64,000 nt of DNA, taken from positions 248,001 to 312,000 of the forward strand of contig JACGCN010000036.1 in NCBI GenBank assembly GCA_014905825.1, in the 5' to 3' direction. Positions 44,138 through 56,100 of this stretch are shown here, piece after piece; within the stretch, counting starts at the first letter, position 1; each line of letters starts with the position of its first letter. Origin of the DNA: Lyophyllum atratum (Eukaryota; Basidiomycota; Agaricomycetes; Agaricales; Lyophyllaceae). The notes under the pieces are model-generated. The model saw nothing but the letters and a program-made list of their open reading frames with translations. It was not told the origin of the DNA and searched no databases. A program made the translations under genes and the position numbers.

Positions 44138-44583
44138 TGTGATACGGCCGGTCCAGATGGGCTTCTCGCGAGAGCCGCGCGCGCTACAATGCGCCTTACC
44201 TCGTGAGAGGTCAGCGCGTAGAGTAGGCGGGTGGCGAGGAAAAGGGGACGGCGGCTCAGAGGAGCGCCTGTCCGATAGATGAGCCTTGTAACCCTAGGTA
44301 GGGGTGTTGTCGTCCGACACCGGAGCTCTGTGAGCCTGAGCGAGGCGTGCTGTCACCCTGCACAGGGCCCGGTGGCCTCCGGGGTCGAGCCATCGCGTCT
44401 CTCGCTAAGTGGGCGAGAACGCGTCGAAGATGGTAGTATTAATTATGCATGTCCATAAGGGACATGCCAGCGATGATACAGCAAGATGTAAATATGTACA
44501 AATGTAAGGGCTCTCGGCCCGGTCGCGCACGTGTCTCAGTGATCCCACGAGTATGCTATGTAGGATAGCACACCGTCGTCACA
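44138..44583 (-). repeat. 5' LTR (right), 446 bp
   Basis: Begins TGTGATACGG and ends CGTCGTCACA on the plus strand. Lacks the 38-bp duplication and 11-bp piece present in the other LTR. The palindrome is at 44447-44467. It would hold the element's promoter in the minus orientation; an AT-rich CATAATTAATAC near 44,440 is the best TATA-like candidate. Confidence 0.97.
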
Positions 44584-44588
44584 GAAGT

Positions 44589-45168
44589 GGTTGGGAAATG
44601 GGCAAAGGAGGAGGGAGGATACAGCCACAAAGGAAAGAAACAGAAGGGGATCGGAGACTTCAAGTCCTGGGCAGTAAGAGCGATGGAAATAGACAATGGG
44701 GGCAGCGGAAGGGCATTGGGAAAGAGGGAAAGGGAAGAGGTTTGGAACGGGAGGTAGCAGAGGCTTCCAGTCCCAGTGATACATAATGGGATGCCAGTAG
44801 TATAATCGTGATCGCTGACCTGACCATCCCCAAGCCAGTACTAATAATCACAAACCATCAGACGAGATGGAGAGCCGTTAAAAGTGGGGAACCTAGAACG
44901 AGACGACCGGAAATTTGTTGAATCCCACGATGACCACAATAACAGATCTTCACTAGCAAAATTACGCCTGGCTTAGAAACCGGTCACCCGGAGGGGATGT
45001 CTCTGGGTGGGCACGTGGCATGCGGGCAGTTGGCAGCAAGCGGCCATAATGATAGCTAGGAAGCTGAGCTGTAGCCGGGACCTAAAATAAACCGATCGTG
45101 ACAGTAAGCAGTGAGCTGATATAGAATTGGCCGTGGTCCTATATAAATCTTAGTACCGTCCATAGAAC
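44589..45168. other. Right flank of the retrotransposon
   Basis: Begins with the right side of the G/A-rich target tract (44,584-44,650). No gene or RNA is seen before the minus-strand gene ending at 45169. Confidence 0.5.
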
Positions 45169-45909
45169 TCACGAAGGACATACGAGGTGCTCAAGCTTGA
45201 CAGATGCCGCGGCAATGTTGTGTCCAATCTCTGATAGTTTCTTTTCTGTGCGCAAAGCAGAGGAAAGCTGGGCAGCAGTATTAAATGGGCCGCATGGCAT
45301 ACAGAATGAACGAAAGGGTGACAGACCATGAAAATCTTGTGCACTTCTTCCAAACGCTGGCGAATGCTGACGAGTTTGTCCTCGGTGCGATTTAGGCGCC
45401 GTATCAAGGACATCCAGGCCTGCCTTTGGAGTGGTTCCAACTCTTCATGTATGTCCCTCAAGAGGCTGAAAATGTGGCGTGATTATGTGCACCAGTAGGT
45501 AAGAAAACAAGAGGATTTACATTGTGAAATTCTGGATGTCCGCTTGCATCTTAGGGCATAGATTGGATGGCTCAAGTGCAACAGCGTCAGCCAGAACTTC
45601 GAGAGTTTCATGACATCGGCGAGCGATGGCCTTTACATCTTTCTTCGAGGCCTTTGCGCGCTAGACAGTCAAAAGAAAGAGTCGGTGTACATATTTCGCG
45701 GCAAGATCGAAGCTTACCTCCGCTATATTCCACACCGCTAGCACTGCGCCAGCGGCGCTTTTAAGCAACGGGAACGCATCCGCGGATTCCTTGAGCGCAA
45801 TGAGAGACGTCTTAGCAATGTCTGCACCAGCAGCTGAGGCGCGCCTCGTTGCAATCCTCCGTCTGTCAGGAGGCCTAGGAGGTTGGCCCCTCCTGATGCC
45901 TTTAAGCAT
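45169..45909 (-). CDS. Stand-alone NLR-type N-terminal helical domain
   Basis: Starts at 45909 (MLKGIRRGQPP) with short introns, and ends at TGA 45169-45171. The sequence SLIALKESADAFPLLKSAAGAVLAVWNIAE followed by RCHETLEVLADAV and RQAWMSLIRRL is the helical-bundle N-terminal domain that agaricomycetes place in front of NACHT/NB-ARC modules of NLR-like proteins. Here no P-loop or repeat domain follows within the gene. About 190 residues. A GTATGT donor-like site right before the stop leaves open a further downstream exon. It could be a free adaptor or effector domain in self/non-self response, by analogy with HeLo-type domains, or a truncated NLR. Confidence 0.65.
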
Positions 45910-46469
45910 CGATGGGAAGTAGGAGATGGCCAAGGGGGGCTCAGCAGGTACAATGTTCCATCTTAAATAAATTTGGTGCCCCGAGTGCAATTCTGCGGCC
46001 CACACACCACTTGGCACCAGTGGATGAACACGGCCAAGCACAGCTTTCAGTCACCTGCCCTACAGCATGTTATGCTAAGATTAGATGGCTTCTATTCCGA
46101 CACATCCCGAGAATCCTATGAGCATCGATGACACGGTATGCAGGCGTGGTTATGGTGTGCGGTTACGTTGTGTGGTTATCATATGGTGTGCGGTCATGGT
46201 GCGGTTATGTCAAACGTAATGCGAAGGTGTTTTCTAGAATTCAGTAACAAGGCTCCAAGGAGGTACGATGCTCAGAAGGAGGAGTCCAGTGCTGACCGCA
46301 ACAATTGTGCCAAGGAGGTGAGCCAATTGCCACAGGCTTGTACTGAGTTTGGATTCAATTGCCTAAGCCATCCGAACCAAACATGAAGCACACATGGTAC
46401 GGAAATAGATCGAACTTGCATGTGTTCCTGGACTTCGCTGAAATCTCATGGTGGGTTAGAGGTTAGGAT
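45910..46469. other. Divergent intergenic region
   Basis: Between the helical-domain gene (minus) and the RhoGAP gene (plus). Near 46,135-46,210 a run of GTGTGCGGTTATGGTGTG-like words repeats imperfectly. No gene seen. Confidence 0.45.
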
Positions 46470-48969
46470 ATGCCTTCCCTCAGTCTCAAACAGAGGCTAG
46501 CTGCTCTCTCTCTCTCTCCATCATCGCCGACATCACCCTATCCACAGGAGTCGCGCTCTCCGCTGTCACCGTTGAAGCGAAAAATATTCAATCCGCCGTG
46601 GGCTAAGAGGCCACAGTATGAGAATCATTCGGGGGAAGGAGAGTCTGGGATGCTGCAGGAGGTCATGGCAAGGATGATATTCCAAGCTGGGGTGGACTTC
46701 GAGTGAGTACCTGTGAATCTCATGCCATGTGCGGCTTCTAATAGTCCGACGGGAATTGTCAGGACACGACCAATGTATGTCGGAACTTGCACTGTCATTC
46801 GGGTGAAGTGATATATCAACAAGCAAGGGTGGTTCTCAATGCATCTGCTCTGCCGGACCCACGAGAAGTCTCATATGACCTTCTATTAACGTATGTCTCT
46901 CCATGGGTAGACTTCTTGAAGTCATCTAATAAGAAATCAGCCGGATACTGTCATACCTCGACTTATATGGTACGAGCTTATACTAAACCCATGCTGCGCG
47001 AATTGAGCTAACCCCGTTGAAGTCGAATCGGATTATACTGTGGTGTTCTTTGCAGCGGGCGGTCGGCACACGCCTGGCTGGAATTGGGTCTGGAAGGCGT
47101 ATCGTAGCCTCAGGCGGAAATATCGAAAGAATCTCAAGCAGTTGGTGTGTCTTGCTCTTTATTTATCTACCTTCACGGTTTAAATTGTCTTTTTAGTACA
47201 TCGTCCACTCTTCTTTTTTTTCCAAGAGTATGTCAAACCTCCACCCCATTACTCCCGCAATGAACATGTTCCCCAGTGCTCTTCTCTCTGGCAGGCGCTA
47301 TAATAAGGTTGGTCCACCTCTTTCGTGGTACCATTGGCACTTTCAAGTCTGACCCATCTCAGCCCAAAGTTCTTCCGAAAGCTGGTCTACATCGACACGC
47401 TTTCGGAACTGGCCACCTTGATACCACTCACCCAGATAGACATCCCTCCCGCTGTGTATCAGTGCGTCAGCTTCAACGTTCCTCTGCTACGATTTGTTGA
47501 ATACGTTGTAGGGAAAACTTGAAGTTGGAGAGGACGATCACACTTCCTGTTCCGACCAGGTCGAGCATTTTCGGTGTCCCGTTGGAAGATTTGATGGGGC
47601 ACAATGGTGAGAAGGGTGGACTCCCAAGGGTCGTCAAGGACTCCATACACTTTTTGAGGGAGAGAGGTATGTCTTGTAACTATTGACAATATCAGATCAC
47701 ATCGATTGCTCACATCTCATCTAGGCCTGTTGGAGGAGGGGCTGTTCAGAAGATCTCCACCCTCCGTGATGCTCAGAGCCGCTCAGGACGCCTATGATCG
47801 AGGTATCCTACTTCCCATTCGCAAGCCGCCCCAAGCTAACGCTCAAACATAGGCAACGTCGTATCACTTCACACTTTCGGAGACCCGCACCTCGCCGCAG
47901 TCCTCTTAAAAAAGTTCCTCCGCGACCTCCCAGAGCCTCTCTTCCCCGAAACCCTCTACCCACTAATCCGACGCTGTCCACCACCCACCAACGACCCATA
48001 TGACGTCACAAGCATCACCTACATCCGCGAAACCCTACTGCCCAACATCCCTCCCTGCGCATACATACTCCTCAACCACGTTCTCCGTACGTCATTCCTT
48101 ACCTCGCTCCCACCTCGTAAAGATTGAATCCGTTTCTCCCAGATCTGATGCACGAGGTATCCCTGCGCGCCGCGTCGAACAGAATGGACGCACACAACCT
48201 CGCCGTCGTCATATGTCCCAACCTCGTCAAAGGCTCCAGCCCCATCCGCGACGTCATGATGTGCGCCGTCCCCGGCGCCCCCGCCCTCTTCGAATCCAAC
48301 GTCCCCACCCGGCCCTCCCCCGCCCCAAACTCCCGAATGGAAGGCCGTGCAACCCTGGGCATGGTGATCCAAATCTGCATCCAGCGCTACTACGAAGTCT
48401 TCGACGAAGTGTGGGACCGCAGCGAGGCCCTCCCCCCGTCCCGCTCCTTCCAAGATCCAGCTGGCTCTTCAAATTCGGAACGGAGCTCCGCCTCGGGGAG
48501 CCCGAGTCCGCAGCCTGCAAACCACGATGAGGATGAGGACATCGACGACGCCATGCTCGTGATGCCCATCGGCCCCGGCCACACCAACGGCAACCCCGAC
48601 GGCGCAAGGAAACCCTCCCCACCGAGTGCATGGGCCGCCGCGAACGGAGGGTCGACATACAGGCCCCAGCACCGCCCCAACCTCTCCAACGGCTCTTCCT
48701 CTTCCTCCCGCGTCCGGTCCGTGCATACCGCCTTCGGCGACAACGGCAGCGTATCAGGCTACGCCTATCCAACCATGAGCAAGGCGAAGTCCATGATCAG
48801 CATCGAGAACGGGACAGGCACGGCGGGGGGGAGGAGGGGTTCGATCTCGGTTGGACGCGGGACGACGCGGAAGGGGAGTGGGGCGGGGGTGGAGGCGATT
48901 AGCGTCACTGCGGAGGGATTTTTCAGCCCTCCGAGGAACGCACCCCCGGTTCCTACTAGGAGGGGCTAG
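46470..48969 (+). CDS. BCH-RhoGAP protein (Ecm25/ARHGAP1-like)
   Basis: GTPase-activating protein for Rho/Cdc42-type GTPases, acting in polarity and the cell cortex. Starts at 46470 (MPSLSLKQRLA). The N-terminal BCH/CRAL-TRIO-like lipid-binding part includes VVLNASALPD, then WNWVWKAYRSL and KLVYIDTLSELATLIPL. RhoGAP follows with the arginine-finger motif GLFRRSP (about 47,735-47,760), FLRDLPEPLFP, and the NLAVVICPNLV helix (near 48,195). After about residue 560 there is a long Ser/Pro/Gly-rich tail in the last exon. Several introns of 50-80 bp. The BCH plus RhoGAP order fits yeast Ecm25 and animal p50RhoGAP. The target GTPase is not predictable. Confidence 0.9.
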
Positions 48970-49543
48970 GGGGCATTTGGTTAGTGCGTTTGGTATGACT
49001 GGCGCTGGCGCATCGCTATCTATCTATCTACTCTATCTATTTTCGCTTGATTTATCGATATAATTTATTTGCTGTGCCCTCTGATTGGTTTTAAATTTTC
49101 TATACATATCTGTTCTTTCATTACCGACTTCGACAGACTAACAAGTATATTCGTCGTGCATAAGCATGTCGCATAACAAAAAATCCTGATCGGTAGAACA
49201 AAAGAACGAACAAAAAAAAGTAACATGAAAATATACCGCGGGCTCCACAACATGCCCATCACACACCCCAATGCCAAAAACGAAAGTGTGTACAAACGAA
49301 AGGTTCCATACGTGGGGCGCGGTCCGCTTCACTCTGCATAGACTTATACACATATATACCTCCCCGGCACGACGCGTCGGACTCGGTGCGCTTGCCTCGC
49401 TCGTCGTGCGGAGATACTTGCCTAGAAGGGACCCGACTTGCATCAGCCATAGGCTCTTTCACTGGTGTTTTCCACGACCTGGCGGGGAGAGAGAAGCATC
49501 AGGCACTTGAGGCGCTTGGCTCTATCCGCCACATCCTGCACTA
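48970..49543. other. Convergent 3' intergenic region
   Basis: Between the RhoGAP stop and the RNA14 stop, both 3' ends. AT-rich, with TATCTATC repeats near 49,017-49,040. No gene seen. Confidence 0.5.
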
Positions 49544-52443
49544 TCAATACCGTCGGCCAGGGCGCCCTCCTCCCGGGCCCTGGTACGGTCCATAATCCGG
49601 AGGAGGGCGGCCACCTACAGAGGTACACCATGTAAGAACACCCGCATAAGAAGGGAAGAAGGGAGAGGGGGGTACGTACCACCTCGAGGCGGCGTAGGGG
49701 CCGGCGGCGATTTCAGTCTACCACTACTAGGTATTACAGCGTTTCTAAATAGGTTCATCAAATCTTCAGTCCTGAACACAGGGCCTACACAAAACACCAC
49801 ACCCATCAGCTCAACATCCATATCCACCAAACCAAATCCTAAAACCGTGAAGAAGAAGACATACCATCAAACGCATTGGACGCAGGCAGCTCCCCGACGA
49901 ACCACGAGATCACATTCGGGATCGTAGCAATCCTCGGCTTCTCCTCTTGAACTTCCCTCTCCATCATCCTCGGCGGCGGTAATGGCGCCCGCTCCCGATC
50001 CCGCTGCTCCCACGACGACGGCGGCGGCGACCTCCTGCGCGGCGGCGGCGCCTCCCACCTATCGCGCTCCCCCCGCTCCGTCCTCGCCGGCGGGGGCGAC
50101 AGCGGCCGCGCACGTTTATGCGACTGGCTATAATCCCCCCCGCCTCCGCGCTCGTCGCGCTTGTTCCGGTAATCAGGCGAGGCAGGCCGTTTGTGCACGA
50201 TATTGGCGGCTGCTACCATGGCGGTGTTGGAGGAGGCGATGGACTGCTGCGTCTCTGTGCGTCCGAGGCCCTGGCCCTGGGCGGGGGTGGTGGCTTTGCG
50301 CGCCATGGCGAAGCCGAGGTCGCGCGCGGCGATGGCGTCGGTGCCGAGGTAGATGTGGCGTTGCGCGAAACGCTTGATAGGGGGGTCTGGAGACATTTAG
50401 ACGGGAGTAAAGATGGGGGGATGGGAAGTGGTCTTACCGGAGGGGTAGACTTCGGCGATACGTTTCTCCAGCTTCTGGGCAGCGTCCAGGTCGCCGTATT
50501 GATACTCGTACCTTGCCCATCGTTCCCAGAGCGGGCGGGCACGTTCGGGCGGGAAGGTGGCGATGACACGCTCGAAGAGCGCTCGGGCATCTGAGCACAC
50601 AACTGAATGAGTATGAGGCACGTTAGGCAGTAGGGGAGGGACTCACTGTTCTCATCGTTGATCGAAATGAGGAAGCCGAGATACCTTAGAACGTATTCGA
50701 TCTCATCTCCAAAAAGATCCAAACCTTTTTCGAAGATCCTACTGGCGACGGCCTTATCATCTGAGCAATGGTACTCCATCAAAGCTGAACAAACGAACGA
50801 ATCAGAACTATCTTTCAGAGAAGTGGAATTGGAGAGGTCATACCAGCAGCCTCATAAACCGTCCAAGGCACCCATCGGTCCTTCCTGGCCTTCCCAAACA
50901 CAGCACGCGACGACTTGACGCCCTCTGCTCTCCGCCCGAATCTCATATACACGATATACGCCAGTCCATACTCCGTCCGCCTCTCGGACAGCTCAGAGCC
51001 CTTTGGCGGCTTTTCATCCGATGCCTGGGTATTGAAGGACGAACTCGCCGACTGCGTGCCCGCCTCCGTGACTCCCGCTGCAGCTGCGTTGGGTGCAGAC
51101 CCGTTCGAGCTGAACGACGTGTCCTCGGGCTTGCCCTGGGCTTCGAGTACTTCGAGGGACGCGCGCAAGATGCCAAGATACTTCTCAAACGTAGCGTGCA
51201 CCTCCGCAAAGTCCTTTTTAACTTCCAGCGCCTCGGCATACGCGAAAGTGAGCAGAAAGCTAGCGGGGTTCGCCTCCATGCCCGCGCGCAGGATCGACAG
51301 CGCCTCCTCGTGCTTCCCCACGCTGCTCGTCCAGGTGTACGCCATGAACCAGATCTCCGTGTAATACCGCATACGGATCACCGCCTTGCGGTACACGCCC
51401 TGTATGCGCGACACCAGTACCGCCCGGTCCTTGTCCTCCACCTCGAGCGGGTTGCTCTCTTCCCACTTGAGGTACGCCTTCCACTTGCCTACGAGCGCGC
51501 GCTCGCCCGCCGTGAACGTCGGGAGCGACGGCAGGAGGAGTTCTGGTCGGTTCGGCGCGGAGGGGGGCGGTATGGGGTATAGGGTGGCTACGTGGTTTGT
51601 GAGTTGACGGAGTGTCGTGCGCGCTTGCATGTGCGAAGGGGAGAGGTCTGCCATGAATTTCTTGGCGGTGATACGGTTGAGGCTGTTTTCGAAGGCTTCG
51701 AGCTCTTGCCACAGTCCTTCGACGTTGTCGAGTGGGATTTGGACAGCGCGGTGGTATACCTTTCGGAGAGCGTCCATTTTTTGCTGCTCCTCCCATGTCG
51801 TCGTTGCTTCGCCGGAACGCAGGAACTGTATGTAGTCCCGCCAGATCTCGCCGCTCTCCTTGTCCTGTCCAACGTGGTGGAGCGCAAACTCATAGGACTT
51901 CCGAATCGAATCACGCGTCTCAGGACCAGTGTTGACACGTCTTGATCCCTCGTTGAGTATATGCGGAAGAAACAACGAAAACGAAAAACCGTACCGGACA
52001 TAGGTTAAATAAAACTTCCAAAGATCCACTGACGGCGAAATCTTGAGGAACTTTATGAACAGCTCTTCCGCTTCTCCAAACGTAGCCTGGTCCTCCAAAA
52101 AGTGGCCAATGTATCGTATTTGACCCGAAGACTAGGAATTGAATCAGACACGCGGAGAAAAGAAGAACCTTGAGGCACACACGGTGTTCGGGTATTGCTG
52201 TAACAGAGCATCGAACGAGGCACGAATTTTCTCTATCTCTCCCGAATTTTCAGCGATGTCAATGAGACGTTTCCAAGCTTCTGGATTGTGGGGCCGTTCC
52301 CTCACTTCCGCTGCGAGCTGGTCGTATTCCGTGGGTGTTGGCACCGAGTCAGGCAGTGGCTCATTTTTCACCATGCTCAGGGCTTTGAGTATTTCGTCGG
52401 TTGGTTGCGTTTGGTCGCCTTGAAAAAAGTCCGGTTCTGCCAT
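49544..52443 (-). CDS. RNA14: mRNA 3'-end processing protein Rna14
   Basis: Scaffold of cleavage factor IA (CstF-77 homolog), which holds the nuclear pre-mRNA cleavage and polyadenylation machinery together. Starts at 52443 ([11 protein letters not shown]). HAT repeats fill the body: [67 protein letters not shown] and [17 protein letters not shown] loop rich in Ala/Ser interrupts them (near 51,080). The C-terminus is Arg/Pro-rich, with a monkeytail-like segment around 49,720-49,900 ([12 protein letters not shown]). A short last exon ends in [11 protein letters not shown]. The final intron has a GTACGT donor. Order and length suit the family. Confidence 0.95.
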
Positions 52444-53177
52444 AACTGCAGCTACTGGCAATGGAAAGGAAAAGTAACAAGCCAAGTTAACTAGAGAGTG
52501 AGAGAGAATCCTGGGAAACGTGGAATAATCGAATACAACTTCCCACGCCTGTGCCCAGCCCCTGTCCTCGATCCTTTCACGTTCGGTAGAGCCCACCGAC
52601 CATGGCCAGTGAAATCCTTCAAAAACGCTGCCATCGAGGCTTATATCTCGTATCTCAACTTGGACAGTCGCATGCTCGATCAAGGTGCCTTTTTTGTCTC
52701 TGTGACTCGAGGCTCCCACAGGAAATGCAGGAGTCATCCTACCATATGGGGAGAGCCCATTCCCATCTCACATGGCGTACAGTACATTCTATGACAAAAC
52801 CAAACTGCGTAAGGGATTAAAAATGCCGGCTTCAAGTCTTCAAGTTCAAGAAGGACTGTATCTATGTCTGTGAATAAACAGCTTCGAGCTCGTCAACGGG
52901 TGATAAACACAGGGCACGTTGCATGATCGACCGTGTTCCAGATTATCTCGACCTCTAGGGTAGCTCTTTCCACCAGCCTACGTATTGAGCGATGGTATCC
53001 ACACACAGATGCACAATAGAGATCGATTATAGTACGACTACAAAATAGATAAATGCATAACACGAAACTACCAAAAATACAGAGACAATTCAATGACGAG
53101 CAAATTTAATGGATGTAGGGCTTAGGTATGAATTACAACAGAAAAACTAAAGAACGACCAAAAAAACACTGCAACCC
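52444..53177. other. Intergenic, no gene seen
   Basis: Between the RNA14 start and the stop of the next minus-strand gene, so it contains the RNA14 promoter and the ABO1-type gene's 3' UTR. AT-rich near 53,040-53,130. The plus-strand frames at 52498-52794 show no coding character. Confidence 0.5.
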
Positions 53178-56100
53178 CTACTGCGAAGACCCAACCTCAG
53201 CAACAAACTCCTTCACCACCCCCAACAGTTCCTCAAGCAGCGGCTGGCGGTCCCACTCCGTACGGTGGCGCCACACACACCCCAGGCACGTCGCCCGCAG
53301 CTGCTCCAGCTCCTCGATCGTCAACGCATGCGTCTCATACCGCAAGACACGCTGCAGCTGACCCACGAGTGCGTCATCGACGTGGAAGTCAGGCAACGGC
53401 GTTGGTGTGCGCTCAATGACCATGGGTATTGGGGCCGTCGGTGTATTGGGGCTCTGGAGGAGGACATCAGGCGATTTCGTTCTGGTCCTGGACCGGGGGG
53501 CCGAAGGCGTATGAGGGCGTGACGGCACGATGGCTAGAGCTGGCAATGGGGCAGAGGAGTAGAAGGGGAGCGAAGGATCGGCTGGCGGAAGAGGCACAGG
53601 TGGTGTCGGGAGTCTCGGTTCGATCAAGGACGTGGTCTCCCCAGTATAAAATGGATTTTGCTCGGTGTCAGGCGACATCGGATTGAGAAGAGCCGGGTCG
53701 AACCCCGTCGAGCGTCGCAGTGGTTCTGAAGGACCATCCACCATCATGTCCGTATCTCGAGCATTTGGACCGAGACCAGTCGGTTGGGTCACTGCCTCGG
53801 GCTCGGACACAAAGCGGACGCGAGGCTGTACAGCGGCCATCGGGCTAATCGAATTCAGCGGATCATGATCCTCGTCGACGTCAATCATCCTCGACCGTTT
53901 CGCATCGCGACTGTCCGCATTCTCCTCTTCGGACGCATGTTGCGAGTCAGTCGTCGCCTCATTGGACCGCTGGCGTTTCAAGCGTCGCTCCAACCGCACA
54001 GGGTCCGTAATGCCTAGTTCAGGCTGTTGACCAGTATTACGCCCGCTCCGCCTCATCCCATTCGCCTGGCCGTTATCTTCCGGACCCTTGCCTCTTTCCT
54101 TTTCCCTCTCCTTCTCCATCTCTTTACGATGTACCTCTTGGCGCTTACGCTCCCTCACCGCCACGCGCTCGCACTCTATCCGGAACTGCGGGTCAAACTC
54201 CTGGATGCTGACTTGGGCCGCGGTAAACATCGCTTGAGCCTTGTACAGGCGGTCCAGGTCCTCGTGAGAGCGAGCGTTAGCATTATGAACCATCTTCCCA
54301 ACGTCGTCAAGGAAGTCTTGGGGAGTAAGGTATCGTCCCTTGAAGAGATCTGAATGCATCTTCTCGAGGTCGACGTCAAAGAGCTGCGGGAGTTGTATGA
54401 CAGCCAGCTGTTGCTGCTGTTCTTGCTGTATTTGCTCCTCGTGATGGTGGACGACCCCATTGACGATCCCATTGGCAACGGCCTGCTCGAGAACGACGTC
54501 GGCCTGACCTTCGCCTCCGGTCATATCGATCACTCCGTTGATCAGAGGCTGCTCCTCTTGTAACGTGGGGACAGCAACAGCCGGGGCCATAGGTGGTACA
54601 ACCGGAACCATTAGCTCCTCTTCGAAGTTATATTCATCCTAGGAAAAAAGTAAGCCTACGAGACAAAAATTCAGTGCAGCGAGGACATACCGTTGCTCGC
54701 TTCGTGAACCTCTTAAACTTGCGTTTCAGCTCCGTCAATATCGGTCCGAGACGATATTTCAGCAACGTGACGACCCGCTGATCGTTCTCCTCCTGCGCCG
54801 CCAACTCCGCCACGGTAAGCTGCCGAGGCTCCAAAGGCGGTGCGATAGGCAGCTCTTCGAGCACCCTCAACTTCCTCTTGACGCCGTCCGCAAACTGGTT
54901 TGGCGGTCTCCTGACATCCGCGATGAGCGACGCAAAGAATTCAGAACGGTGTGTGGAAGACGGAGAGCTGAGCTCCACGCGGTTGTCTTTGGTGGGGCCA
55001 AACCACGCTCGGACATCGGATGGCAGTTCTTCAAAATGACCGTCAACGACCACGAGCAGGAGGATGGGGTCGGTGGGTGCAAGGGTATCGAGCATTGCAC
55101 GGACTGTCGAGCGCGACGTCTCAGAAACAGCAGCACACCACCCAATAAGCGACGGGATGTATATTACGGATGGCTGGTGGCGTTTGGCTTCAACAAATAG
55201 TTGCACGATTGCGGCCTCAACAGTCTGAGATATCATTTTAGCCTGGACATATCGTAGAAGCCTATTTGAACTCACTCGGGTCGAGTCACTCATAAGAGAG
55301 CCGAGCTCCAGAGTCTGGATATGATATCCTTCCAGATGATGCAAAGCCGCAGCCCCGACATAGGCTTGGCCCATTCCCACTTGCCCATGCACAACTACCC
55401 GAGGGCGATAGACGCGAAGTGTCTGCATAGCTGATGGATTGTCAGTATCACGACAGCAAAAAAGAAAGTCAATGACGTACATTGCATGAACATCTCCCTC
55501 TCCAATGCTCCTTCCTCCCCATCATCGTCTTCGAACATCGCCTCTTCCAGTGCAGTAAGCTTCTTCTCCATCGGTAGAACCCGCGCAATCACGGTCTTGA
55601 TACGTTCGAGCGAGTCGTTTAAGAGTGGGACGAATTGGGGAGGGAGAGGTGTCGCTGCTGAAGAAGTCGATCTTGCAGAAGAAGGTACGAGCTCTGTACA
55701 AAGGTGTGAGGATATTTCATTTCCTGAGAAGCGGACGACATACTCTTGATGGATATCATGAAGTCCCTCAACCCAACCCCAATCGTCTCAGGGTTTAGTA
55801 GCAATCTCTCATTCGTCTTGTAGATCTGGGGATATCGCCTCTGCACCGCATTCAACGCCGCTTCCGTGCATAGAGCCTACGGTCCATCAGCACCAACACA
55901 CACAATCTTGAGAAATATAACTTACCCTTAGATCTGCCCCTCCATACCCTTTCGTGAGCTTTGCCAGACCCTTCAACTTCTCACTCCCCTGCCACTTCGT
56001 CTTCGCCACCACCCCTTCACCCTCCTGCACCTCCTGAACCTCCTCACCCCATCCCACCCACCCCTTCGTCATGATCCCCAAAATCCTCTCACGCGCATCG

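Larger units (their letters stand above)
28944..44583 (-). mobile_element. Giant Ty3/Gypsy LTR retrotransposon with nested insert
   Basis: A full-length element read on the minus strand, 15,640 bp (12.6 kb without its nested transposon). It has two LTRs beginning TGTGA and ending TCACA, 5-bp target duplications GAAGT (28939-28943, 44584-44588), a primer-binding site inside the 5' LTR (right) and a G-rich tract before the 3' LTR (left). Coding order in sense: ORF1 (43835-42051), gag-pol (42050-36546), chromodomain end (33468-32986), ORF3 (32604-30100), and small frames to 29461. The protease-RT-RNase H-integrase-chromodomain order marks it as a chromovirus-type Ty3/Gypsy element. LTRs differ mainly by two indels, so the insertion is young. 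Confidence 0.97.
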
